The notes under the pieces were generated by a model. The model was not told the origin of the DNA and did no database searches. It saw nothing but the letters and a program-made list of their open reading frames with translations. Of a stretch of DNA of 64,000 nucleotides, positions 56,669-64,000 are shown in pieces. A program made the position numbers and the translations under genes. How positions within the stretch are numbered: the first letter of the stretch is position 1; each line of letters opens with the position of its first letter. Source of the DNA: CAYGYG01 sp964354155 (GTDB taxonomy: Bacteria; Hydrothermota; Tepidihabitantia; SM23-42; CAYGYG01); contig CAYGYG010000003.1 of the NCBI GenBank assembly GCA_964354155.1, positions 1 through 64,000 of the forward strand, in the 5' to 3' direction.

Positions 56669-58960
56669 TTACTGCTCCCCGATGCCTTTTAGGATTTGTT
56701 CCAAATCCCCTTCATTCTCGATAAGCACTTTCCTCGATTTACTGCCGACGAAAGGTTCAACGATGCCGGTCTTCTCCAGCTGGTCAATGATCCTTCCGGC
56801 CCGCGCATAGCCAATGTTGAGGCGCCGCTGTAGCAGCGACACCGACGCCAGCTGGTGGCGGAAGACAAGGCGTGCGGCCGGCTCAAAAAGAGGATCAATG
56901 CCGGTCGCATACTCCTCTTCTTCCAAAGCTTCTTCGACGTCCTTAATCTCATCCAGCTTGGGATAGTAGCCACTTTCGATCAGTCCTTCAATGCCGGGCA
57001 CCAGGTCATCGGGCGCCAGGGCAAGCAAGGCTTGCTTCTTTTCCTCAAATCCGGCATGCCGGTCGGTAAAGACCGTCCATAGTTCCTTCTCGAGAGTTTC
57101 CTTGACGAGTTTCAGGGCGGCTTCGGATTCTTTAAACTGGCTCAGCAGATACATCTGGGCAATGAGGTTTCTAATATTCATTACTTCATCGGTCGAAACG
57201 AATGCGCCGTGGAGCCGCTGCGGCTCACCGCGCCCCGGCGGCAAGTAGAGCATGTCACCGCGGCCCAGCAGTGATTCTGCGCCGTTAAGGTCAAGGATGG
57301 TGCGCGAGTCGGTCTTGGAGGCGACCTGGAACGCAATCCGGCACGGGAAGTTCGCCTTGATCAAACCGGTAATCACATCGACCGAAGGACGCTGGGTCGC
57401 CAGAATAAGATGGATCCCCACGGCGCGTGACATCTGGGCGAGCCGGGTGATACGTTCTTCGATTTCGCCCGGGGCGGTGAGCATGAGGTCGGCGAGTTCG
57501 TCGACAATGACCAGAAGATAGGGCCGCTCCGGCACACCGTCCTTCCTTGCCTTCTCATTGTAGCTGTCGATGTCGCGGACACCGGCCCGGGCAAATTCCT
57601 TATAGCGGTGCTCCATGATGTCAACCATCTTGGTCAGTTCGCCGACCGTCTCCTTAGGATCAACCACGCAGCTCCGCATGAGATGGGGTATTGGATTGTA
57701 GGCGGGCAATTCCAGGCGCTTGGGGTCGATCATCAGAAACCTGACTTTGTCCGGCCCGGCCCGATAGAGCAGACTCATGATGATGGTGTTGATGCAGACG
57801 CTCTTGCCCGAACCGGTTGTGCCGGCAACAAGCATATGAGGCATGGTGCCGATGTCGGCGTAGACCGGTTTTCCGGTGATGTCTTCCCCGAGCGCGATAC
57901 CCAGGGGGGACTTCACCTGATCGAACTCGTCGGCCGCCAGGCTTTTCTTGAGGTTAACCAGGCCGCGCTCTTGATTGGGGATCTCGATGCCGATCGCGGA
58001 CTTGCCGGGAATCGGTGCCAAGATCCTGATTCGGGTGGCCTTGAGGGCCAGCGCCAGATCGTCGTCCAGATTCGCGACTTTGCTGACTTTAATCCCCGGG
58101 GCGGGTTCGAACTCGAATCGGGTTATGACCGGTCCGGACATGATGCCGACCACTTTTCCGGTCACTTCGAACTCCTCAAGGCGCTTGATTAGCAGTTCCG
58201 CCTCGCGCTTGACCTCTTCTTCATCGAGGGCAAGCGGCTCGGGACTCGGGTCGTGGAGCAGGCTCAAGAACTGTGTCCTGAAGTCAGCGCCCGGTTCGAT
58301 CGGCTTGACCTCAAAGACCGCCTTGGGTACGGACTTCGGCGCTTTTTCCTTCTTCGGTCTCGGCCGGGGTTCGACCGGAGGCGTCGGTCGTTCAACGATA
58401 ATCTCCGGCTCCGGTTTCTTGAAACTGAAAGTGAGCTTGGTAAAAAGCAGCAGCACCGCAAGAAAAACGAAAACCAGGAGGACTAACGCGCCGGGTCGGC
58501 CGAAGGTTCGGGTGAGAAACTCATGAAGAATACTGCCGATGATGCCCCCGGGTTCAATCTCACGCACCCGGGGCAGGTTGAAAAAGCTTATGAGCGTATT
58601 GAATACCGGACAGATCACCACGAAGAAAAGCATTCCGAAATACTCTCTGGGTTCACGGTCGAAGAAGATGATGTAACAGCCATGGACCAGAAGCAGGATC
58701 GGTACGGCAAGACTGTAGTAGCCGATCAGCCAGAAAAGGACAAGACCGGTGGCGTAACCAAAGAGGCCGCCCAGATTGCGGTTCGCCTGGCCTGGATGGT
58801 ACGAGACCAGCGCAAGAAACAGCAGGACCGCAACGAGGATGAGCAGCAGGCCGATGACTTTCTTCTTTTTTTCCGGCAGGGCCTTCTGTGCCGCATACAG
58901 CAGGGCGTAGATGACCGCCCCGATGATCAGAATGGCAAGCAAGACCTCAAGCGTCGGCAT
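56669..58960 (-). CDS. ftsK: DNA translocase FtsK/SpoIIIE
   Basis: 763 residues from the ATG at 58960. Four predicted N-terminal membrane helices (1-130) and a variable linker precede the motor: Walker A GTTGSGKS, Walker B LLVIVDELADLM, ATQRPSVDVITG. The C-terminal winged helix (RLNIGYARAGRIIDQLEKTG) is the gamma domain reading KOPS-type sequences. Pumps chromosome ends through the septum. It stands alone, and its ATG lies 6 nt after a -10 box. Confidence 0.94.
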   Translation of the reverse strand: MPTLEVLLAILIIGAVIYALLYAAQKALPEKKKKVIGLLLILVAVLLFLALVSYHPGQANRNLGGLFGYATGLVLFWLIGYYSLAVPILLLVHGCYIIFFDREPREYFGMLFFVVICPVFNTLISFFNLPRVREIEPGGIIGSILHEFLTRTFGRPGALVLLVFVFLAVLLLFTKLTFSFKKPEPEIIVERPTPPVEPRPRPKKEKAPKSVPKAVFEVKPIEPGADFRTQFLSLLHDPSPEPLALDEEEVKREAELLIKRLEEFEVTGKVVGIMSGPVITRFEFEPAPGIKVSKVANLDDDLALALKATRIRILAPIPGKSAIGIEIPNQERGLVNLKKSLAADEFDQVKSPLGIALGEDITGKPVYADIGTMPHMLVAGTTGSGKSVCINTIIMSLLYRAGPDKVRFLMIDPKRLELPAYNPIPHLMRSCVVDPKETVGELTKMVDIMEHRYKEFARAGVRDIDSYNEKARKDGVPERPYLLVIVDELADLMLTAPGEIEERITRLAQMSRAVGIHLILATQRPSVDVITGLIKANFPCRIAFQVASKTDSRTILDLNGAESLLGRGDMLYLPPGRGEPQRLHGAFVSTDEVMNIRNLIAQMYLLSQFKESEAALKLVKETLEKELWTVFTDRHAGFEEKKQALLALAPDDLVPGIEGLIESGYYPKLDEIKDVEEALEEEEYATGIDPLFEPAARLVFRHQLASVSLLQRRLNIGYARAGRIIDQLEKTGIVEPFVGSKSRKVLIENEGDLEQILKGIGEQ

Positions 58961-58966
58961 CGCCTG

Positions 58967-58994
58967 ATTATAGTGCAAACCTCCAACAAGTCAA
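58967..58994 (-). promoter_or_regulatory. Promoter of ftsK
   Basis: Minus strand TTGACT (58989-58994), 16 bp, TATAAT (58967-58972); the ftsK ATG begins 6 nt later, so the message is probably leaderless. Confidence 0.8.
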
Positions 58995-59049
58995 GGGTTT
59001 TCGTTTCGATCGTTGTCGGGGCGGGGGGCGCCCGGGTGCGATTCTCAGA

Positions 59050-59077
59050 TTGACTTTCCCATCAAACCAGTTAAGAT
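59050..59077 (+). promoter_or_regulatory. Promoter of the adenosine-specific kinase gene
   Basis: TTGACT at 59050-59055, 16 bp, TAAGAT at 59072-59077. The ATG follows after 5 nt. Confidence 0.65.
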
Positions 59078-59082
59078 TCTAC

Positions 59083-59586
59083 ATGTCTCTACGAGATACC
59101 GACGTAGAACTGCAATTGGTCAAGATCGAAGTACCCGAAGGGATGAACATCATCGTCGGACAGTCACACTTCATCAAGACCGCCGAGGATTTGTACGAAG
59201 TGATCGTGAGTACGGTCCCCGATTCGAAGTTCGGTATCGCTTTCTGTGAGGCGTCGGGACCGTGCTTGATTCGAGTTGAAGGCAACGACGACAACCTCAA
59301 AAAACTGAGCGGCGACTGGGCCGGCCAAATCGGGGCCGGGCATACGTTCGTCATCGTGCTCAGGGATGCCTATCCGGTCAATATCCTGGACCGGGTTAAG
59401 AACTGCCCTGAGGTCTGCACGGTCTTCTGCGCCACGGCTAACCCCGTCGAGTTTGTCGTCGCCGGGAGCGAGCGAGGGCGAGGTATCCTTGGGGTTATCG
59501 ACGGATCAAGCCCCAAGGGTGTCGAGGGACATGACGACGTGAGAAAGCGCCGTGAATTTCTGCGCAAGATCGGATACAAGTTGTGA
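59083..59586 (+). CDS. Adenosine-specific kinase (DUF355 family)
   Basis: 167 residues. Typical family segments: FIKTAEDLYEVIVST, KFGIAFCEASGPCLIRVEGND, GHTFVIVLRDAYPVNILDRVK, CTVFCATANPVEFVV and GRGILGVIDGSSP. The family phosphorylates adenosine or acts on nucleosides in archaea and some bacteria; evidence for its role is limited. No Shine-Dalgarno is present because the ATG lies 5 nt after the -10 box. Confidence 0.88.
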   Translation: MSLRDTDVELQLVKIEVPEGMNIIVGQSHFIKTAEDLYEVIVSTVPDSKFGIAFCEASGPCLIRVEGNDDNLKKLSGDWAGQIGAGHTFVIVLRDAYPVNILDRVKNCPEVCTVFCATANPVEFVVAGSERGRGILGVIDGSSPKGVEGHDDVRKRREFLRKIGYKL

Positions 59587-59749
59587 AGAACACCGAAAAA
59601 CGCGCAACACCGTAGATGATCAACGCATCAATGAGAAGAATACTGGCCGAACAGGACATCAGGCAAGACACTCAAGTAACCCGATATCCCGGTGTCCTGA
59701 TCGCTACCATCTGGTCTTCCGGTATCCTGAGACGCCCATTTAGACACAC

Positions 59750-61192
59750 ATGTGCGGCATAATCGGTGTCTACAACCGGGACCAGGCAATTGATGATCTC
59801 TATCAGGGACTGCTGGCGCTGCAGCACCGCGGCCAGGATGCAGCCGGAATCGTCACCTTTGACGAAGGACTTCATCTAAAGAAAGGCAACGGTCTGGTGC
59901 AGAGGGTATTTAACGACAAGAACTTGGCACGGCTCAAGGGCGACATCGGCATTGGTCACGTGCGATATCCTACGGTGGGTGCCGGCATGGCTGAAGACGC
60001 GCAGCCATTCATCGTTAACAACCCATTCGGAATCGCCCTGGCCCACAACGGGAACCTCGTCAACTACTTAAGTCTGCGCCAGGCATTGACCGGCGAACGC
60101 TTCCGCTATATCAACTCGGACTGCGATGCCGAGGTTATTTTGAATGTGCTGGCCGACGAGTTGTCGCGTGAAAACCTCCGGGATTTTTCGCCCGCTTTGT
60201 TGTTCCGGGCGCTTAAACGGATGTACGAGAAGCTGCTGGGCAGTTATGCCGCAGTTGTGACGATCGCGGGCAAAGGGATTCTGGCATTTCGTGACCCGCA
60301 CGGCATCAAGCCGCTTGTCTTCGGGTCCCGGGGCGGTGACTACGCATTTGCCTCGGAGAGTGTCGCCTTTGACCTGCTTGGGTTCAACCTGGTCGGCGAC
60401 ATCGGGCCGGGACAGGCTGTGTTTATCGACGGTAACCGCAGGACGCACCTTGCCGACATCGAACAGAAGAAGCCCGCGGTCTGTATCTTCGAATACGTCT
60501 ATTTTGCGCGTCCGGATTCGGTCATCGACGGGATCGGAGTCTACGAAGCGCGGCTCCGGCTGGGCGAGGAATTGGGCCGGGAGTGCCGACGTCACGGACT
60601 GAAGCCGGATGTCGTGATTCCCGTGCCGGACACCGCCCGCGGTTCCGCTCAGATGGTGGCCGAGGTGCTCGGTACAACACACCGTGAGGGTTTGATCAAG
60701 AACCGCTACATTTACCGGACATTCATAATGCCGACCCAGCACCAGCGTACCGTTTCGATTCATCTCAAACTCAATCCGATCAAATCAGAAGTGGTCGGTA
60801 AGAAGGTTTTGGTTGTTGACGACAGCATCGTGCGCGGTAATACATCGCGCGAGATCGTCAGCCTGATTCGCCGGGCGGGTGCCCGCGAAGTCTATTTTGC
60901 TTCCTATTCGCCGCCCCTTCGTTCACCTTGTGTCTACGGGATTGATATGCAGACCAGGGGAGAGTTTGCGGCACGGGACCGGAACAATGAGGAGATAAGA
61001 CAGATGGTCGGCTGTGACCGGCTTGTCTACCAGACCGTTGAGGGCATGGTCCGGGCGGTCGGCGTGGGCCGGGATTCATTCTGCACCGGTTGTTTTACCG
61101 GCCAGTACCCGACCGAAGTGCCTGGAGAAGCGCTGGAAGAGATTGAACGGTCCCGGGCCGCGTGTCGTGTCAAGGTGGAAAGCAGTGAATAG
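59750..61192 (+). CDS. purF: Amidophosphoribosyltransferase
   Basis: 480 residues. Starts MCGIIGVYNRDQAIDDLYQG, so the nucleophile C2 needs no propeptide cleavage. The N-terminal glutaminase domain ends in a phosphoribosyltransferase domain with VLVVDDSIVRGNTSREIV, and the C-terminal CTGCFTGQYP resembles the Fe-S-binding cysteine set of the Bacillus-type enzyme. First committed step of purine synthesis. No Shine-Dalgarno is seen and no clear promoter, although a weak -10 (ATTTAGA) lies close to the ATG. Confidence 0.95.
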   Translation: MCGIIGVYNRDQAIDDLYQGLLALQHRGQDAAGIVTFDEGLHLKKGNGLVQRVFNDKNLARLKGDIGIGHVRYPTVGAGMAEDAQPFIVNNPFGIALAHNGNLVNYLSLRQALTGERFRYINSDCDAEVILNVLADELSRENLRDFSPALLFRALKRMYEKLLGSYAAVVTIAGKGILAFRDPHGIKPLVFGSRGGDYAFASESVAFDLLGFNLVGDIGPGQAVFIDGNRRTHLADIEQKKPAVCIFEYVYFARPDSVIDGIGVYEARLRLGEELGRECRRHGLKPDVVIPVPDTARGSAQMVAEVLGTTHREGLIKNRYIYRTFIMPTQHQRTVSIHLKLNPIKSEVVGKKVLVVDDSIVRGNTSREIVSLIRRAGAREVYFASYSPPLRSPCVYGIDMQTRGEFAARDRNNEEIRQMVGCDRLVYQTVEGMVRAVGVGRDSFCTGCFTGQYPTEVPGEALEEIERSRAACRVKVESSE

Positions 61193-61221
61193 CGTGTTAT
61201 ATTCTGACTATCAGGAGCAGC

Positions 61222-62637
61222 ATGTTCATCAACGGCCGACGTATTGAACGCGATCGAATGATCGATGTCACGTGCCCGTACTCCGGGCAGGTGGTTGGCC
61301 AGGTGGCGTTGGCCAACCGCGGTGACCTTGAGGAGATCATGGGCCATGCCGAGCAGGGAAAGAGAATCATGCGGCAGATGCCGGCCGGGGAACGAGCCGT
61401 GATTCTGGATCGGGCCGCGGCGAAGGTGGCGGGCAATGAAGAACTGGCCCAAATCATCAGTCGGGAAGTCGGCAAGACGATCCGGGAGGCGCGGGCCGAG
61501 GTTGCCCGATGCAGCCAGACACTCAAGCTCTCCGCCGACGCGGCGCGGTGGCTGGTCGGCGAAACGGTGCGGTTTGATCTGAGCGGCAAGACGCAGAAGC
61601 GAGGCTATTACGAACGCGTCCCCCTGGGCATTGTCCTGGCGATTTCCCCCTTCAATTTCCCGCTCAATCTGTCGGCGCACAAGATCGGCCCGGCCCTTGC
61701 TGCGGGCAACGCCGTGATCCATAAGCCGGCCACCAAGACCCCGCTCTGCGCGGTCATGCTGGCCGAGATCCTGGTCGGGTGCGGGCTGCCGGCCGAAGCG
61801 ATCTCGGTGGTCACGGCGCCGGGCAGTGACCTCGGTGACCTGCTGGTCGGACACCCGGCAATCAGAAAGGTATCCTTCACCGGTTCACTGGAGATCGGGG
61901 AACGGATATGTCGTCTTGCCGGCTTGAAGAAGACGACCATGGAACTCGGGGCGAATTCGGCGGTGCTGGTTTTGCCCGATGCCAAGCTTGAAGCGGTGGC
62001 CCGGAAAGTACGGGTGGGCGGTTTCACGCTGGCCGGCCAGGTCTGTATATCAATTCAGCGGGTATACGTCCATGAAACAATCTTCGACCGTTTCTTGCAG
62101 ATTCTCTATGAGGAAGTGAAGCAGATCAGAACAGGCGACCCGGGCAAGGAAGATACGGAAATGGGGCCGATGATCTCGGAAAGCGCGGCCGGCAGTGCCA
62201 AGGCCTGGATTGATGAGGCACTTAAAGCCGGGGGCAAACTGCTGCTCGGCGGCGAAGTCGACCACGCCTTCCTTGAGCCGACGATTCTCTTTGACGTACC
62301 CGAAACGTGCCGGATTATTCAAGACGAAGCTTTTGCCCCGGTGGTTGTCGTTAACCGGTTTGCCGCGCTTGACGAGGGGATTTTCAAGGTCAACGACACG
62401 AAGTACGGACTGCAAGCCGGGGTATTCACGAACGACCTGAACGCCGCTCTCAAGTGCGCCGCGGAGCTTGACGCGGGCGGCGTGCTGATCAACGAGATGC
62501 CGACATTCCGGGTTGACAACATGCCCTACGGAGGTATGAAATCGAGCGGTCTGGGCCGGGAAGGACCGAGATTCGCGGTGGAAGACATGACCGAAATCAA
62601 ACTCATCATCTTCGATGTGGCGGACTCCGAAGCCTGA
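61222..62637 (+). CDS. Aldehyde dehydrogenase (NADP-GAPDH/lactaldehyde type)
   Basis: 471 residues. NAD(P)-binding and catalytic motifs of the ALDH superfamily: ISPFNFPLNLSAHKIGPAL, VSFTGSLEIGERI, MELGANSAVLV (general base E near 241) and GQVCISIQRVYV (nucleophile Cys near 275), ending MPYGGMKSSGLGREG. The gap-N or lactaldehyde dehydrogenase subfamily is likely; substrate is not fixed by sequence. TCAGGAG precedes the ATG. Confidence 0.9.
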   Translation: MFINGRRIERDRMIDVTCPYSGQVVGQVALANRGDLEEIMGHAEQGKRIMRQMPAGERAVILDRAAAKVAGNEELAQIISREVGKTIREARAEVARCSQTLKLSADAARWLVGETVRFDLSGKTQKRGYYERVPLGIVLAISPFNFPLNLSAHKIGPALAAGNAVIHKPATKTPLCAVMLAEILVGCGLPAEAISVVTAPGSDLGDLLVGHPAIRKVSFTGSLEIGERICRLAGLKKTTMELGANSAVLVLPDAKLEAVARKVRVGGFTLAGQVCISIQRVYVHETIFDRFLQILYEEVKQIRTGDPGKEDTEMGPMISESAAGSAKAWIDEALKAGGKLLLGGEVDHAFLEPTILFDVPETCRIIQDEAFAPVVVVNRFAALDEGIFKVNDTKYGLQAGVFTNDLNAALKCAAELDAGGVLINEMPTFRVDNMPYGGMKSSGLGREGPRFAVEDMTEIKLIIFDVADSEA

Positions 62638-62785
62638 GGCCGGAGCGTTTTGCAGCATGTTCAGTTGCGCCAGACTCAGCGGTGGAGTGAAGCTCAGGAT
62701 ATGGTGGTAGTATCGCCGGCATCGGTCCGCTATCGCCGGAATCTCAAGCACGCCAATATATGGCGGGCGCGCTCCGACAATTGGC
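62638..62785. other. Intergenic stretch before hslU
   Basis: No gene, and no hslV. The only signal is the promoter at its right end. Confidence 0.6.
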
Positions 62786-62813
62786 TTGACAAGAACAGGT
62801 CTTTTGGTATAAT
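62786..62813 (+). promoter_or_regulatory. Perfect consensus promoter of hslU
   Basis: TTGACA at 62786-62791, 16 bp, TATAAT at 62808-62813. An in-frame ATG lies 6 nt downstream at 62820. Confidence 0.88.
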
Positions 62814-62819
62814 TGACTA

Positions 62820-64000
62820 ATGGCACCCAGGAAGTCTTCGGGTAGAGAAGGAATCAGACTAGCATGCCATCGGCCCGGATCACCCAAAAACCTCAAAAAA
62901 CAAGGGTTAACCCCCCGCGAAATCGTTTGTGAGCTTGACCGTTACATCATCGGTCAGGACAACGCGAAGCGCGCCGTGGCGATTGCGCTGCGTAACCGAT
63001 GGCGCCGGCAGCAGGTTGACGGACCGCTCAAGGACGAGATCTATCCGGCCAACATAATTCTGATCGGCCCGACCGGTATCGGCAAGACCGAAATCGCGCG
63101 CCGCCTCGCGCGGCTGGCGAACGCACCTTTTGTCAAAGTTGAAGCTTCGAAGTTCACTGAAGTCGGGTATGTCGGGCGGGACGTCGAGTCGATGATTCGC
63201 GACCTGGTGAATATTGCGGTCGGCATGGTCAAACAAGAGAAGACCGAGCGAGTCAAGGACAAGGCACGCGAGCTAGCCGAGGAGAGGATTCTCGCCCTGC
63301 TGCTGCCTTTGACGCCCCGCGTATCCGGTGATGAACCGGCAAGCGATACCAGGGAGAAGATTCGCGGGCTGCTCCGAGAAGGGAGACTCGACGATCGCTA
63401 TGTCGATATCGAAGTGAGTAAGCAGGTCTTGCCGTTTGTCGAAGTATTCACCCAGAGTGGTGTCGAAGAACTCAATCTTGCTCTCGACGAAGTTCTGGGT
63501 GGTCAGATGCCGAAGCGCACCAAAAAGAGAAAAGTTACCGTCACCGAGGGGATGCGAATCATGGAGGCGGAAGAGGCGCAGAAGCTGATCGATTTGGACG
63601 AAGTGATCGTCGAGGCAATCGGCCGCGCTGAGAACTCGGGCATTATCTTCATCGACGAGATCGACAAGATCGTCGGGAAGGGTGAAACGGTTGGTCCGGA
63701 TGTGTCGCGCGAAGGGGTGCAGCGCGACCTTCTGCCCGTTGTCGAGGGCTCGAACGTGATGACCAAGTATGGAATGGTCAGGACCAATCACATCCTGTTT
63801 GTCGCCGCCGGCGCTTTTCATCACAAGAAGCCGTCCGATTTGATCCCGGAACTTCAAGGGCGGTTCCCGATTCGAGTTGAGCTGGACTCATTGTCCCGGG
63901 ATGACTTTCGCAGGATTCTGACCGAGCCCGAGAACGCATTGATCAAACAGTACACCGCCCTTTTTCAAACCGAAGGCGTCGCGATCGTCTTTTCCCAAGG
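62820..64000 (+). CDS. hslU: HslU ATPase (partial, runs off the right edge)
   Basis: At least 393 residues. AAA+ unfoldase of the HslUV protease: LTPREIVCELDRYIIGQDNA, Walker A IGPTGIGKTE, GYVGRDVESMIRDL, Walker B IIFIDEIDK and an AAGAFH sensor. The only in-frame ATG before this is 62820, right at the predicted transcription start, adding about 30 untypical residues. An ATG at 62864 with AAGGAA upstream is in another frame and would fit if an A in the run at 62895-62900 were extra. hslV is not upstream. Confidence 0.9.
   Translation, partial: MAPRKSSGREGIRLACHRPGSPKNLKKQGLTPREIVCELDRYIIGQDNAKRAVAIALRNRWRRQQVDGPLKDEIYPANIILIGPTGIGKTEIARRLARLANAPFVKVEASKFTEVGYVGRDVESMIRDLVNIAVGMVKQEKTERVKDKARELAEERILALLLPLTPRVSGDEPASDTREKIRGLLREGRLDDRYVDIEVSKQVLPFVEVFTQSGVEELNLALDEVLGGQMPKRTKKRKVTVTEGMRIMEAEEAQKLIDLDEVIVEAIGRAENSGIIFIDEIDKIVGKGETVGPDVSREGVQRDLLPVVEGSNVMTKYGMVRTNHILFVAAGAFHHKKPSDLIPELQGRFPIRVELDSLSRDDFRRILTEPENALIKQYTALFQTEGVAIVFSQ

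Overview
The window looks like one stretch of a bacterial chromosome with a foreign or accessory left half (about 1-29,100) and a compact core right half (about 29,200-64,000). The core carries bacterial housekeeping genes (sucCD, der, era, eno, purF, rsmG, ftsK, hslU), a short hydrogenase-maturation set (hypABFC), envelope glycosyltransferases, and secreted beta-propeller proteins ending in a C-terminal FlgD/type-IX-like sorting domain. From memory this mix, together with very tight operons, fits an uncultured lineage such as candidate phylum WOR-3 (Stahlbacteria) or another Fibrobacterota-Chlorobiota-Bacteroidota relative. That placement is inference; no 16S rRNA is present.

Layout. 1-6,420: thirteen small minus-strand genes with strong Shine-Dalgarno sites, several intrinsic terminators and a candidate structured RNA; an AAA+ ATPase and a SymE-like protein are the only recognisable members, so this is read as part of a cryptic mobile element running off the left edge. 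6,700-8,060: a small conserved ORF, a stand-alone AraC-type HTH and repeat debris. 8,209-13,215: two secreted proteins, one a propeller and one an FG-GAP repeat protein. 13,300-13,690: a small promoter-inverted repeat-terminator cassette. 14,139-25,662: one promoter followed by seven overlapping or nearly abutting genes: a type IIG restriction-modification enzyme, an unknown protein, a GIY-YIG nuclease with a RAMA-like domain, an OLD-family ATPase/TOPRIM nuclease, a small fragment, a 1340-residue predicted PD-(D/E)XK-STAND-TPR protein and an HNH-type protein. This is a dense anti-phage operon and the most interesting part of the window. 25,700-29,100: an orphan methyltransferase, a secreted protein, clusters of a GATTACGGTGAT repeat, a very short promoter-terminator RNA unit, and two truncated tRNA-Phe 5' halves with 11-bp-phased GTGCCA repeats that mark an integration hotspot at the island/core boundary.

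Core. 29,211-33,220 (plus): TPR/periplasmic-binding lipoprotein, small membrane protein, sucCD. 33,291-50,122 (minus): a long series of mostly overlapping genes running der-plsY-gpsA-merR, glycosyltransferases and a WecA-like enzyme, a propeller protein, hypA-hypB-hypF-hypC, a glycosyltransferase and a B12-binding radical SAM enzyme. 50,138-56,618 (plus): tRNA-Leu(GAG), a membrane protein, era, eno, an FtsB-like protein, ricT, mazG and rsmG. 56,669-58,960 (minus): ftsK. 59,083-64,000 (plus): adenosine-specific kinase, purF, aldehyde dehydrogenase and the 5' part of hslU.

Two properties recur. Promoters are strikingly uniform: twelve sites read TTGACA/T, exactly 16 bp, then a TATAAT-like box. 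Several core genes start 5-11 nt after the -10 box, so their mRNAs are probably leaderless or nearly so.
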